Positions 1 through 10,379 are shown, counted from the stretch's first letter. The stretch: 64,000 bases of DNA from Staphylococcus equorum (GCF_029024965.1 NZ_CP118982.1:1488001-1552000); one strand, 5' to 3'. The notes: generated by a model not told the origin, from the sequence alone. Made by a program: numbers and translations.

Positions 1-87
1 TCGACCATTCTCGATGTAGTGATGCTAGTTTCTTCATAGCATGTTATAATAAGTAAGAATAAATCTGTATGTACGAAGGAGAAAAGT

Positions 88-987
88 ATGGCCCAAGATG
101 AAAAAGATATTGTAGGTTCTATAGAATTTCTTGAAGTTGTTGGATTAGAAGGTTCAACATATAAGTTAAAAGGACCAAACGGAGAAGAAGTTAAACTCAA
201 TCAATCCGAAGTAAAAGATGAAGATGAATTAAATATAGGGGAAGAATATAGTTTCTTTATTTACCCAAATAGATCAGGTGCATTATTTGCTACACAAAAT
301 ATGCCTGACGTAACGACTGATAAATACGACTTTGTAAAAGTATTAAAAGTTGATCGCGATGGTGCACATGTCGATGTAGGTTTACCAAGAGAAGTATTAA
401 TACCTTGGGAAGATTTACCAAAAGTTAAATCAGTTTGGCCAGTACAAGGTGATGAGTTATTCGTTACGTTACGTATTGATAGAGATAACAATATGTTCGC
501 ACGTTTAGCAACAGAAACAATAGTAGAACAAACATATAAGTCTGTTTTCGATAATGAATTGAAAAATAAAATCATCGAAGCAAGACCATATCGTTTATTA
601 CGCATAGGTAGTTTCTTACTATCAAAAGAGGGTTATAAAATATTCGTTCATGAAACAGAACGTAAAGAGGAACCACGTCTCGGTGAAAATGTAAAAGTCC
701 GTATCATTGGTCAAAACGATAAAGGTGAATTGAACGGTTCATTTTTACCACTTGCACACGAAAGACTTGATGATGATGGTCAAAATATTTTTGACTTACT
801 CGTAGAGTACGATGGGGAATTACCTTTCTCAGACAAATCGAGTCCCGAAGCTATTAAAGAAATTTTTAATATGAGTAAAGGTTCGTTCAAAAGAGCAATC
901 GGGCACTTATATAAAAACAAAATTATCACGATAGACTCTGGTAAAATCGCTTTAACTAAAAAAGGTTGGGAAAGAATAGAAAAGTAA
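88..987 (+). CDS. cvfB: CvfB-type S1-domain RNA-binding regulator
   Basis: The 299-residue product matches CvfB (conserved virulence factor B, YitL family). This is an RNA-binding protein with tandem S1-like OB folds and a C-terminal winged helix. The N-terminal two thirds are alternating beta-type segments with many charged residues. The last 60 residues (around FNMSKGSFKRAIGHLYK) look like a winged-helix module. No signal peptide or membrane segment is present, so it should be cytosolic. The ATG follows a good AAGGAG site. A TATAAT lies at 45-50, so the gene probably has its own promoter, and it ends before a strong terminator at about 1091. In S. aureus, CvfB affects virulence gene expression; that role is established knowledge, not visible here. 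Confidence 0.9.
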   Translation: MAQDEKDIVGSIEFLEVVGLEGSTYKLKGPNGEEVKLNQSEVKDEDELNIGEEYSFFIYPNRSGALFATQNMPDVTTDKYDFVKVLKVDRDGAHVDVGLPREVLIPWEDLPKVKSVWPVQGDELFVTLRIDRDNNMFARLATETIVEQTYKSVFDNELKNKIIEARPYRLLRIGSFLLSKEGYKIFVHETERKEEPRLGENVKVRIIGQNDKGELNGSFLPLAHERLDDDGQNIFDLLVEYDGELPFSDKSSPEAIKEIFNMSKGSFKRAIGHLYKNKIITIDSGKIALTKKGWERIEK

Positions 988-1090
988 TTCCTTCTATTAT
1001 AAAGTGATGTTTTTATCTAAGTTGTTTTATAACAATAATAATAACAATTTATAAAATGAATTGGACTTCAAAATACAATTCTCAACAAAA

Positions 1091-1143
1091 CAATCCTGAA
1101 ATCACTATTTTTATATAGTGATTTCAGGATTGTTTCTTTTTTT
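1091..1143 (+). terminator. Rho-independent terminator
   Basis: A perfect 18-bp stem (CAATCCTGAAATCACTAT and its complement) around a 6-nt loop is followed by TTTCTTTTTTT. It closes the cvfB unit and insulates the pst operon. Confidence 0.9.
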
Positions 1144-1269
1144 ATATTACAATTTCATAGTTATTTGTAATATATGCTTTGAACAAAACGTTGTATTATC
1201 AACATTTACAAGTCACTCCTATATTATTTCATACCATTTATAAACTTTGTAAATAGAAGCTCTCATAAC

Positions 1270-1286
1270 TTAACGAAAGATTTACA
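1270..1286 (+). promoter_or_regulatory. Possible PhoP-binding direct repeat before pstS
   Basis: TTAACG at 1270-1275 and TTTACA at 1281-1286 are hexamers spaced 11 bp start to start, as in Gram-positive PhoP boxes (TT(A/C)ACA-N5 repeats). A TAATAT -10 candidate lies at 1318-1323. Only two repeats are seen in very AT-rich DNA, so this is tentative. Apart from this, 1144-1384 shows no gene. Confidence 0.4.
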
Positions 1287-1384
1287 ATATCTATATTTGT
1301 ATTTAATAAATTGTGTGTAATATAGGAACTGTAAGAAATACATATAACTTTTAAGGGTTATTTATTTATTAGGAGGATGTTTCA

Positions 1385-2335
1385 ATGAAAAAATGGCAAG
1401 TATTTGGAACTACAGTAATTGGCTCTTCACTTTTATTAGGCGCTTGTGGCGGCGGAAATGCTGGTTCTGGTGGCGGCGAAGGCGAAGTTAAAGGCGACGG
1501 TTCATCAACAGTAGGTCCAATCATTGAAAAATTAAACGAAAAATTTGCTGAAGAAAATTCCGATGTTACAGTTTCATCTGGTACATCTGGTACTGGTGGC
1601 GGATTCGAAAAATTCATTTCAGGGAATACTGATTTTTCAAACGCATCTAGACCAATAAAAGATGAAGAGAAGAAAAAATTAGAAGATAAAGGTATTAAAT
1701 ATAATGAATTTGAAGTTGCAAAAGATGGCGTAACAATTGCAGTTAATAAAGAAAACGATTTTGTAAACGAATTAACTAAAGATCAATTGAAAGATATTTA
1801 TTCTGGCGAAGCAAAATCATGGAAAGATGTTAATCCTGAATGGCCAGATAAAGAAATTAAATCATTTTCTCCAGACCAATCACATGGTACGTATGATTTC
1901 TTCACTGAAGAAGTTATGGATGACGGAGATATCAAAGCAGAGAAAAACGCTGATACAAACGTAATCGTTCAATCAGTTCAAAAAAATGAACAAGGTATTG
2001 GTTACTTCGGTTATAATTTCTTTGAAGAAAATAAAGATAAATTAAAAGCCGTTGAAATCAAAGATGATAGTGGTGAAGTTACTAAACCAACTAAAGAATC
2101 AATTCAAAATGGCTCATATGCTTTAAGTAGACCACTGTTCATTTATACAAACGAGAAAAAACTAAAAGAAAATGAAGGATTCCAAGATTTCATGAAATTT
2201 ATCTTTGAAGACAAAGGTAAATCAGCTGAAGAAGCAGGATTTGTAGCTCTACCAGAAAAAGATTACCAAAAACAACTAGATGAATTAAAAGAGATTACTG
2301 GTAAAGAAAGCAAAGACAAAGAAGAAGATAAATAA
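1385..2335 (+). CDS. pstS: PstS phosphate ABC transporter substrate-binding lipoprotein
   Basis: This is the extracellular, lipid-anchored phosphate receptor of the high-affinity Pst transporter. The 316-residue protein opens with a basic-hydrophobic signal and a lipobox LLGAC (Cys21), followed by a Gly-rich spacer. Phosphate-contact motifs DGSSTVGPI (about 38-46), GTSGTGGGF and SHGTYDFF are present, as in the PstS family. The C-terminus is a Lys/Asp/Glu tail. AGGAGG precedes the ATG at good distance. It is the first gene of pstSCAB-phoU and is separated from pstC by a strong hairpin that probably lowers expression of the downstream genes. PhoPR control is expected for the family. Confidence 0.95.
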   Translation: MKKWQVFGTTVIGSSLLLGACGGGNAGSGGGEGEVKGDGSSTVGPIIEKLNEKFAEENSDVTVSSGTSGTGGGFEKFISGNTDFSNASRPIKDEEKKKLEDKGIKYNEFEVAKDGVTIAVNKENDFVNELTKDQLKDIYSGEAKSWKDVNPEWPDKEIKSFSPDQSHGTYDFFTEEVMDDGDIKAEKNADTNVIVQSVQKNEQGIGYFGYNFFEENKDKLKAVEIKDDSGEVTKPTKESIQNGSYALSRPLFIYTNEKKLKENEGFQDFMKFIFEDKGKSAEEAGFVALPEKDYQKQLDELKEITGKESKDKEEDK

Positions 2336-2353
2336 CACATAGCTGTAAATCTT

Positions 2354-2443
2354 AAAGGTCGGGATTCTGTATTAGAAAACAAAGTGGCGATGGGAATAAC
2401 GTCCACTTTGTTTCTCTATTTCTAAACATCCCAACCTTTTTTT
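2354..2443 (+). terminator. Large hairpin with U-run between pstS and pstC (attenuator)
   Basis: A long nested hairpin (outer GGTCGGGAT with ATCCCAACC; inner AAACAAAGTGG with CCACTTTGTTT) is followed by T7 at 2437-2443. It lies inside the operon, so it should terminate some transcripts and leave an excess of pstS mRNA over pstCAB. That role is inferred from position. Confidence 0.75.
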
Positions 2444-2480
2444 ATAAATTTCGGAGTCTATATGAAGGAAGGAAATTTAC

Positions 2481-3410
2481 ATGGCGAATAAAAACCGCTC
2501 CGTAAGCGAAATGATAGAAAAAAACAATGCCAATAAAAAAGGTGCAAGTGATAAAATTGTTCCAATTATTTTAGGTACAATAGCAATTTTTTCTATATTA
2601 GCGACAATCGGTATTGTAGTCACATTATTAACAGAAACCATTACGTTTTTCACACGTATTCCTATTACAGAATTTCTCTTTTCGATGGAATGGACACCAT
2701 TCTCATCTGATCCTAAATTTGGAATTTGGCCATTAATATTAGGTACGTTGAAGATAACTGTAATAGCTACAATCGTAGCAGTGCCATTAGGTCTGGGTGC
2801 AGCACTTTACTTAAGTGAATATGCTTCGCCACGTGCTAAAAGTATTATCAAACCAATATTAGAAATATTATCTGGTATTCCAACAATCGTATTCGGTTTC
2901 TTTGCTCTAACATTTGTTACACCGTTAATACGTGGAATCTTTCCAGACATAGGCAGTTTCAACTCTATTAGTCCAGGTCTTGTAGTTGGTGTAATGATTA
3001 TTCCATTAATATCAAGTATGAGTGAAGATGCAATGTCATCGGTACCAAACAAAATGCGTGAAGGTGCACTAGGTTTAGGTGCTACAAAATTTGAAGTAGC
3101 AACTAAAGTTATTTTACCAGCTGCAACTTCAGGTATTATGGCCTCAATTGTATTAGCGATTTCACGTGCAATTGGCGAAACTATGATCGTATCTCTTGCT
3201 GCAGGTAGTACACCGAGTGCATCACTAGATATAACAGGCTCTATCCAAACAATGACAGGTTATATCGTTCAAGTAGCAACAGGTGATGCAACATTTGGTA
3301 CTGATACTTACTATAGTATCTATGCGGTAGGATTCACTTTATTCTTATTCACATTAGCAATGAATTTGATTTCTCAATGGATTACGAAACGTTTCAGAGA
3401 GGAGTATTAA
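2481..3410 (+). CDS. pstC: PstC phosphate ABC transporter permease
   Basis: This integral membrane permease forms the phosphate channel with PstA. It has 309 residues, within the normal PstC range. After a charged cytoplasmic N-terminus (about 25 residues) it shows six hydrophobic segments. A binding-protein-dependent transport domain contains the EAA-type loop (REGALGLGATKFEVATKVILPAA), which contacts the ATPase. GGAAGG lies 8-10 nt before the ATG. The stop codon is one base from the pstA start, so the two are translationally linked. Confidence 0.95.
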   Translation: MANKNRSVSEMIEKNNANKKGASDKIVPIILGTIAIFSILATIGIVVTLLTETITFFTRIPITEFLFSMEWTPFSSDPKFGIWPLILGTLKITVIATIVAVPLGLGAALYLSEYASPRAKSIIKPILEILSGIPTIVFGFFALTFVTPLIRGIFPDIGSFNSISPGLVVGVMIIPLISSMSEDAMSSVPNKMREGALGLGATKFEVATKVILPAATSGIMASIVLAISRAIGETMIVSLAAGSTPSASLDITGSIQTMTGYIVQVATGDATFGTDTYYSIYAVGFTLFLFTLAMNLISQWITKRFREEY

Positions 3411-3411
3411 T

Positions 3412-4323
3412 ATGACTGAAACAAACAAAAATGTGCTCGTAGACCAACAAACAGTTGAAAAGAAACTCTCTGGAAGGTTAACGACAAATAAAGTTAATAA
3501 ATGGGCTTTCTTTGCCTGTACAATGGTTGGTTTGCTTGTATTAGCGGCATTACTCATTGATACACTTATAAAAGGTGCTGGACACTTAACTCCATCATTT
3601 TTCACTAATTTCTCATCATCAACGCCTTCAATGGCAGGGATTAAAGGTGCTTTTATCGGTACTATATGGTTAATGGTTACTATTATCCCGATAACAATTA
3701 CTTTAGGTGTTGGTACTGCAATATATTTAGAAGAATATGCTAAAGAAAATGCACTTACAAACTTTATTAAAGTGAGTATCTCAAACTTAGCTGGTGTACC
3801 TTCAGTCGTGTTTGGTTTACTCGGTCTTACAATTTTTGTAAGAGGTATGGGTATCGATTCAATTGCACTCGGCAACTCTGTTTTAGCGGCTGCATTAACA
3901 ATGTCGTTACTTATCTTACCGGTAATCATTGTAGCTAGCCAAGAAGCAATCAGATCTGTACCTAGTTCTGTAAAGGAAGCTTCATACGGACTAGGTGCCA
4001 ACAAATGGCAAACAATACGCCGTGTTGTGTTACCAGCGGCGATTCCTGGTATTTTGACAGGTTTCATCTTAGCACTATCTCGTGCATTAGGTGAGACAGC
4101 ACCATTAATTTTAATTGGTATACCAACGATTTTATTACAGCTACCATCTACAATATTCGATCAATTCCAAGCGTTACCAATGTCAATTTATAGCTGGACA
4201 AAATTACCACAAGAAGAATTCCAAAACGTTGCATCGGCAGGAATTATCGTATTACTCGTTATATTACTATTAATGAATGCAATAGCGATATTCTTAAGAA
4301 ATAAATATAGTAAAAAATACTAA
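3412..4323 (+). CDS. pstA: PstA phosphate ABC transporter permease
   Basis: This is the second membrane permease of the Pst complex, 303 residues. It has an approximately 30-residue polar N-terminus, then six membrane segments. The EAA loop KEASYGLGANKWQTIRRVV is followed by LPAAIPGILTG. The start follows GAGGAG inside the end of pstC. A gap of about 100 bp to pstB contains an imperfect inverted repeat. Confidence 0.95.
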   Translation: MTETNKNVLVDQQTVEKKLSGRLTTNKVNKWAFFACTMVGLLVLAALLIDTLIKGAGHLTPSFFTNFSSSTPSMAGIKGAFIGTIWLMVTIIPITITLGVGTAIYLEEYAKENALTNFIKVSISNLAGVPSVVFGLLGLTIFVRGMGIDSIALGNSVLAAALTMSLLILPVIIVASQEAIRSVPSSVKEASYGLGANKWQTIRRVVLPAAIPGILTGFILALSRALGETAPLILIGIPTILLQLPSTIFDQFQALPMSIYSWTKLPQEEFQNVASAGIIVLLVILLLMNAIAIFLRNKYSKKY

Positions 4324-4350
4324 ACTTAAGATACAAGAAATACTATTTAA

Positions 4351-4406
4351 ATAAGGCTAGTAAATGGGAATATGCTAGAATTTCAGTAAAATCTTAGCAT
4401 CTAGTC
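4351..4406 (+). repeat. Imperfect inverted repeat between pstA and pstB
   Basis: Inner arms ATGCTAGAATTT and AAATCTTAGCAT, with outer GGCTAG/CTAGTC, can form a hairpin just before the pstB ribosome-binding site. No U-run follows, so an RNA-processing or stability role is more likely than termination. Confidence 0.5.
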
Positions 4407-4426
4407 TATAAAAAGGAGTTTTAATT

Positions 4427-5308
4427 ATGAATAAACAAATTATAGATAATAACGATACGAACGATACATTAAAATCACATACTGACCGTAATGACTCACC
4501 AATAGCAACTATTGAGCCAAATCATTCAGAGAATAAAATTCCAGATAGCCAAAAGAAAATTGTCTATTCAACTAAAAATCTTGATTTATGGTATGGAGAA
4601 AATCATGCTTTAAAAAATATTAATTTAGATATTTTAGAAAATAATGTAACAGCAATTATTGGACCTTCAGGTTGTGGTAAGTCAACATATATTAAAGCAT
4701 TAAATCGTATGGTTGAACTTGTGCCATCTGTTAAAACTGCTGGTAAAATAATGTATCGTGATAAAAATATTTTCGATAATAAATATTCAGTTGAAAAATT
4801 GAGAACAAATGTAGGTATGGTATTCCAACAACCAAATCCATTCCCTAAATCAATTTATGACAATATCACTTATGGTCCTAAAATCCATGGTATTAAAAAC
4901 AAAAAAGTCTTAGATGAAATTGTTGAAAAATCTCTACGTGGCGCTGCAATTTGGGATGAATTAAAAGATGACTTAGACAAAAATGCTTATAGTTTATCTG
5001 GTGGACAACAACAACGTGTTTGTATTGCTCGTACGTTAGCTATTGAACCAGATGTTATATTGATGGATGAGCCAACATCAGCTTTAGATCCAATATCAAC
5101 ATTAAAAATTGAAGAACTTGTTCAAGAGCTTAAAGAACAATATTCAATCATTATTGTTACACATAATATGCAACAAGCTGCTCGTGTTTCTGATAAAACT
5201 GCTTTCTTCCTTAACGGCTATGTTAATGAATACGACGACACTGATAAGATCTTCTCCAATCCTGCAGATAAGCAAACTGAAGATTATATCTCAGGTCGCT
5301 TCGGTTAA
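4427..5308 (+). CDS. pstB: PstB phosphate ABC transporter ATPase
   Basis: This is the cytoplasmic ATPase that drives phosphate import. Walker A is GPSGCGKST (about residues 79-87), the Q-loop region reads VFQQPNPFP, the ABC signature is LSGGQQQRV, and Walker B is [13 protein letters not shown] followed by the H-loop TH. The 293-residue length includes an extra Asn/Asp-rich N-terminal tail of about 40 residues typical of staphylococcal PstB. AAGGAG precedes the ATG. phoU begins three bases after the stop. Confidence 0.96.
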   Translation: MNKQIIDNNDTNDTLKSHTDRNDSPIATIEPNHSENKIPDSQKKIVYSTKNLDLWYGENHALKNINLDILENNVTAIIGPSGCGKSTYIKALNRMVELVPSVKTAGKIMYRDKNIFDNKYSVEKLRTNVGMVFQQPNPFPKSIYDNITYGPKIHGIKNKKVLDEIVEKSLRGAAIWDELKDDLDKNAYSLSGGQQQRVCIARTLAIEPDVILMDEPTSALDPISTLKIEELVQELKEQYSIIIVTHNMQQAARVSDKTAFFLNGYVNEYDDTDKIFSNPADKQTEDYISGRFG

Positions 5309-5311
5309 TCT

Positions 5312-5962
5312 ATGGCAACAATTAGACATAAATATGAAGGCCAACTAGACGGACTTATTAAAGATCTACGTCGACTTGGTCTTTATGTATATCGTAATAT
5401 AGAATTTGGACTAACGTCGTTAAGTGAAGAAGATCGTAATTATGCTAGACAAACAATAGCTAAGGATAAAGAAATCAATGAGCAAGAAACTGCAATTAAT
5501 GAAAAAGTAGTCCTGCTTATCACTAAGCAACAGCCGATTGCTACTGATTTACGTTTAATGATGGCTGCTTTAAAAATTGCTACTGATTTTGAACGTATAG
5601 GCGACAATGCAGCAAGTATAGCGAAAATTAGATTACGTGCAAAAATTATTGACGAATATGTACTGACGAGACTTAACACTATGGGCAAACTTGCACTCTT
5701 AATGTTAAAAGACTTAGATGATGCAGTTAATGATAATGATATTACCTTAATAAAAGAAATCATTGATCGCGATAAAGATATTGATGATATCTATAAAAAT
5801 ATTGTAAACACAACTTATTTAATAGATAACGATCCTTTCGTTGCAGGTCAAGCACATTTAGCTGCAAGACATTTAGAACGTATTGGAGATCACATTTGCA
5901 ATATAGCAGAAAACATTTATTTCTTTATTACAGGTGAACGTTATGAATCCTATAATAAATAA
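5312..5962 (+). CDS. phoU: PhoU phosphate signalling regulator
   Basis: This 216-residue all-helical protein has two PhoU repeats, each with the family metal-site pattern (DFERIGDNAASIA near 90 and HLERIGDHICNIAENI near 190). PhoU links the Pst transporter to the PhoR kinase and restrains phosphate uptake when phosphate is plentiful. It is the last gene of the pst operon, three bases after pstB, and ends at a convergent terminator shared with pepF. Confidence 0.95.
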   Translation: MATIRHKYEGQLDGLIKDLRRLGLYVYRNIEFGLTSLSEEDRNYARQTIAKDKEINEQETAINEKVVLLITKQQPIATDLRLMMAALKIATDFERIGDNAASIAKIRLRAKIIDEYVLTRLNTMGKLALLMLKDLDDAVNDNDITLIKEIIDRDKDIDDIYKNIVNTTYLIDNDPFVAGQAHLAARHLERIGDHICNIAENIYFFITGERYESYNK

Positions 5963-5978
5963 AAATGTTCCACATAAT

Positions 5979-6060
5979 AAAAGCACAATGGCTTTACAAA
6001 GATAACTCGCTTTCAAATAAATGAAAGTAGATGATCTTCAAAATTGCCATTGTGCTTTTT
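5979..6060. terminator. Bidirectional terminator between phoU and pepF
   Basis: The arms AAAAGCACAATGGC and GCCATTGTGCTTTTT enclose a smaller hairpin. A-run and T-run flank both sides, so it can end both convergent genes. Confidence 0.85.
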
Positions 6061-6074
6061 AATTTTATAAAATA

Positions 6075-7883
6075 CTATTTATTTTCAATTTCCTCAGTCA
6101 GTGTTTCTAATTCATCAACAAGTTTGCCAATATAGCCAATTGTTGATTTTAATGGTTGTTCAGTTCGGATATCAATACCTGCAATTTCAGCTAAATCTAC
6201 TGGTGATTTACTACCTCCAGCTTTTAAGGTATCTAACCAAGCATCAACAGCTGGTTGTCCTTCATTTTGAATGCGTTGAGACATCACTGTACCAATCGTT
6301 AAGCCAGCTGAATACGTGTAAGAGTATAATCCCATATAATAGTGTGGTTGTCTCATCCAAGTTAGCTCTGTACCTTCCGTAAGTTTCACGCTGTCTCCAA
6401 AGAATTGACTATAGACATCAAGCATAATGTCATTAAGTACTGGTGCAGTCAATGATTCTCCTTGATCGACTTTATTGTAAACTTCACGTTGGAAAGCAGC
6501 TTCAAGTAAATGTGTAACCATATTATGGTAATATGTTCTTGAAATAATAGAACCTGTTACCCAACGTTTAAATTTAGCATCATTACTATTTTTAAATAAG
6601 TAGTTCGCCATAAGCATTTCATTCATAGTAGAAGGTGCTTCTACAAAGTACATCGAAGCTTCTGATTCTAAATAATTTTGATGCGCTTGTGCTAATGTAA
6701 AGTGGCCCGCATGACCTAATTCATGCGCTAACACGAAAGTTTCAGTCATTTTACCAGTCCATGATATAAAAACATATGAGTGTGAAGCATAGGGACTCGC
6801 ACAATAAGCACCTGTTTCTTTACCTTTGTTTTGCGCAAAATCTATCCATCTCTCTTTATAAGCAGCTTCAACCATTTCTAAATAATCTTCACCAAGTACA
6901 TTTAAAGCACCATAAATATATTGTTTAGAATCTTCAATTGAAATTTCTGGCTCGTAGTTTGGATCAATAGAAACCTTTAAATCTTCAAAATGCATTACAT
7001 CTAAGCCATGGACACGTTTAACTAATTTCGCATATTTTTGCATAATAGGTGCTAAATCACTCATAATCACATCAATTTGTCTGTTAAACATGTCTCGCGT
7101 CACTTCTTGCTCTTGTAGTAAATAATCAATAACAGAATCATATCCTCTTAAATCTGCTTCGATTTTCTCTTGTTGCACTTGCATATTATATGTCGCTGCT
7201 GTCGTATGTTGGTACTTACTTAATGCATTACTAAAATGTTTGAAACTTATTCTTCTAAATGCTTCATTTGGGTTATCTTCATATTCATTCTCAAAAGTAG
7301 CATAATCTAAAGGATATGTTTGTTGATTATATTCAAATGGTTCAAATTCAATATCCAACATTTTTGTAGTTCCATAAAGTTCAAATGCGCTCTCAAAAGT
7401 AGGGGACAAACTTGCTAATACTTTTTCAACTTCTGGAGTTAATTGATGTGCCTTATTCGCTTTTAATTTCGTTAAAAAATGGGGATACTTTGATGTTTGA
7501 ATAAGTTGTTCAAGTGTTTGATCAGATAGCTCTAATATTTCTGAAACTACAAATGAAAGTTCACTAGCGATTTTTCCATAAGATGTAGACAATTTTGCGC
7601 TTAATGTCTGTGCATGTTCATTAGCTGTATCAACACTCAATCTTAACTCAGCATAATTTGCCATTCTATCTAATTGAATTAATAGTTCAGAATATGCATC
7701 CAGTGCATCTTCAACAATATTCACTTCAATTAATTGCTCTGCATATTGTTGATTAAATGCCTTAGCTTGTTCCAATGTATCATTCAGTGTGTTATAAAAT
7801 GCATCATCAGAACTAAATAAGTCAGTTACGTCCCATGTTTCTTCAATTGGAACATTATTTCTAAATGGTAGTGTTTCAGCCAT
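6075..7883 (-). CDS. pepF: Oligoendopeptidase F (M3B metallopeptidase)
   Basis: This 602-residue cytosolic zinc peptidase degrades short peptides of about 7-17 residues. The M3 zinc motif HELGH appears in LAHELGHAGHF at about residues 389-393, with the downstream zinc Glu in the EAPSTMNEML segment. Overall length and the helical N-terminal half match PepF. GAGGAG precedes the ATG. It is monocistronic, convergent with phoU and divergent from the small membrane protein gene at 8133. Confidence 0.93.
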   Translation of the reverse strand: MAETLPFRNNVPIEETWDVTDLFSSDDAFYNTLNDTLEQAKAFNQQYAEQLIEVNIVEDALDAYSELLIQLDRMANYAELRLSVDTANEHAQTLSAKLSTSYGKIASELSFVVSEILELSDQTLEQLIQTSKYPHFLTKLKANKAHQLTPEVEKVLASLSPTFESAFELYGTTKMLDIEFEPFEYNQQTYPLDYATFENEYEDNPNEAFRRISFKHFSNALSKYQHTTAATYNMQVQQEKIEADLRGYDSVIDYLLQEQEVTRDMFNRQIDVIMSDLAPIMQKYAKLVKRVHGLDVMHFEDLKVSIDPNYEPEISIEDSKQYIYGALNVLGEDYLEMVEAAYKERWIDFAQNKGKETGAYCASPYASHSYVFISWTGKMTETFVLAHELGHAGHFTLAQAHQNYLESEASMYFVEAPSTMNEMLMANYLFKNSNDAKFKRWVTGSIISRTYYHNMVTHLLEAAFQREVYNKVDQGESLTAPVLNDIMLDVYSQFFGDSVKLTEGTELTWMRQPHYYMGLYSYTYSAGLTIGTVMSQRIQNEGQPAVDAWLDTLKAGGSKSPVDLAEIAGIDIRTEQPLKSTIGYIGKLVDELETLTEEIENK

Positions 7884-8001
7884 ATAATCTACTCCTCTAC
7901 ATTTATATTGTATTCATAATTAATTATACATGAATGACCCGCATAAATGATAACCGAAAGTTTATCTATATTAAAAGTGGGGAACAGTAAACCAAACTGG
8001 A

Positions 8002-8035
8002 TTGACACGTATTTTATATTAATTTAATATAAAAT
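8002..8035 (+). promoter_or_regulatory. Promoter with an embedded 25-bp perfect palindrome
   Basis: TTGACA (8002-8007), a 17-bp spacer and TAATAT (8025-8030) form a near-consensus SigA promoter pointing at the gene at 8133. A perfect palindrome, ATTTTATATTAA and its complement around one base, spans 8011-8035 and covers the spacer and -10. A repressor operator is the natural reading. Confidence 0.6.
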
Positions 8036-8132
8036 TATACTGCTCAAGACTGAATGTATTTATATAGAAAATATAGTATGATATATATAATGTAAGTAAA
8101 GTATAAATATTAAATAAAAAGGAGTGGAATAA

Positions 8133-8480
8133 ATGACTATTTTTGATATGCCTAATTTTTTATGGATTACTATAGTTGCTGTCATATTAGTAACAGTATT
8201 TTGCAATCTTGTCTTAAATAAATGGTTTACTGCACCAATCTTAACGTTAGTAGTATTAGCAATAGCTGCATTTTTAATACCAAATTTCCAAGATATTACA
8301 TATGAACCTTTATTAGGTTTTGCTGCGTTTATGACGATATTAAGTTTAATTCTAAGCTTTGTAATATGGTACATGACACGTAACTGGAGACGTAAACGCC
8401 GCGAAAAGAAAGCTAGAAAAGAAATACGTAAACGTGGTGGCATCCCAAAAGATGAATTAGAAGATTATAAACAAAAATAA
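8133..8480 (+). CDS. Small membrane protein of unknown function
   Basis: The 115-residue product has three hydrophobic segments (about 10-29, 35-51 and 62-80), then a strongly basic tail (NWRRKRREKKARKEIRKR). That suggests an inner-membrane protein with a cytoplasmic charged C-terminus. AAGGAG precedes the ATG. I do not recognise the family with confidence; a CsbA-like (DUF2198) relationship is possible but unproven. It sits alone behind a palindrome-containing promoter and before a terminator hairpin at about 8481-8525. Confidence 0.75.
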   Translation: MTIFDMPNFLWITIVAVILVTVFCNLVLNKWFTAPILTLVVLAIAAFLIPNFQDITYEPLLGFAAFMTILSLILSFVIWYMTRNWRRKRREKKARKEIRKRGGIPKDELEDYKQK

Positions 8481-8525
8481 AAAATGAACTGTAGCTATAA
8501 TTTAAGTTACAGTTCATTTTTTATT
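8481..8525 (+). terminator. Rho-independent terminator
   Basis: AATGAACTGTA and TACAGTTCATT form a stem around an AT loop, followed by a T-run, directly after the stop codon. Confidence 0.8.
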
Positions 8526-9500
<975 letters not shown>

Positions 9501-10022
9501 ATGCAGGAACGTTCCCGAATCAAATGGTCGAGTTTAGTGATTGGCGTCATTTTTCTAATTATTGGCGTGTTTATTTTAAGTTTTCCTGAAGAAAACTTAT
9601 TTGCTATTACATGGCTCATAGGTCTACTATTTATTATTAACGGTTTTTTAGAAATTTTCGTTCGTCGTGTAATGAAAAAAACAGATAAAAATGCCTCAAC
9701 CATAGTACTTGTACTTGGTGTAATTAATATTATTTTAGGGTTATTGATTTTATTTAATATCGTTACAAGTACGACATTTATTGTTTATTTATTTGCTATT
9801 TGGTTTATTATTAATGCGTTATTTAATATGTTTACGGTAACGCCACTTGAAAAATCAAATAAAGGTTTTCATATTGTATCGGTTATTTTGAACATTATTA
9901 CCGTTGTTTTCGGTATTATTTTACTGTTCAATCCACTTATGGCGGCAATTTTAGTTGCTATCTTCATGAGTGCGGTATTCTTTATTATTGGTATAACTTA
10001 TATCATTAAAGCATTATCTTAA
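9501..10022 (+). CDS. HdeD/DUF308-family membrane protein
   Basis: I start this gene at the ATG at 9501, which follows TTAGGAGTG. A longer upstream frame lacks a ribosome site. The 173-residue product has six hydrophobic helices in three repeated pairs with short loops, the HdeD/DUF308 layout (GVIFLIIGVFIL, LGVINIILGLLIL, VILNIITVVFGIILL). HdeD-like proteins are linked to acid stress in E. coli; the function in staphylococci is unknown. It stands alone between a gene-free stretch and a GC-rich hairpin at 10078-10110. Confidence 0.8.
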   Translation: MQERSRIKWSSLVIGVIFLIIGVFILSFPEENLFAITWLIGLLFIINGFLEIFVRRVMKKTDKNASTIVLVLGVINIILGLLILFNIVTSTTFIVYLFAIWFIINALFNMFTVTPLEKSNKGFHIVSVILNIITVVFGIILLFNPLMAAILVAIFMSAVFFIIGITYIIKALS

Positions 10023-10077
10023 TGATCCGTAACTTATAAATAATTAAATAGGGCGTATTTTGAAAAATCACGCTAGA

Positions 10078-10110
10078 AAGCGCACTACAAGTCGTCTTGT
10101 AGTGCGCTTC
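10078..10110 (+). terminator. Stable hairpin after the HdeD-like gene
   Basis: AAGCGCACTACAAG and CTTGTAGTGCGCTT form a perfect 14-bp stem with a tetraloop. The following U-run is weak (TTCTC), so termination is probable rather than certain. Confidence 0.65.
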
Positions 10111-10231
10111 TCACATTTTCATAACAATTATATATATATTACTTTAAATATGTTATAAAAATAAATTTTACTATAAAATTATTATAATGTAAGGTTATTG
10201 CATTGCTGAAATCCTATGCTATACTAAAAAT

Positions 10232-10378
10232 TGTGGAGAACAACAAGAATTAACATCTCAGACTAATCCACATTTAGTTCATTGTTATATTGGAATTGCC
10301 ATCCTAGTATAACTAACTTCAGAACGAAAGAAAGCATACTGATTAGGGCTTACATACCAGAATGCTTTCTTTTTTTAT
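10232..10378 (+). ncRNA. Candidate small RNA downstream of femB
   Basis: An extended -10 promoter (TTGCAT 10198-10203, 16-bp spacer, TGCTATACT with -10 at 10220-10225) points into 147 bases with no plausible ORF. They end at a classic terminator (AAGAAAGCAT/ATGCTTTCTT then T-run, 10328-10378). Within lie hairpins GTGGA/TCCAC and GTTATA-TTGG/CCA-TATAAC. The only gene it could serve on the plus strand is itself, since femB is on the other strand. Expression is not demonstrated; the hairpin may also serve as the femB terminator. Confidence 0.45.
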
Positions 10379-10379
10379 G

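Noticed and set aside
3354..4067. 237-codon frame antisense to pstA
   Set aside because: It lies opposite a clear permease gene, has no family resemblance and no ribosome site; it is a shadow of the pstA codons.
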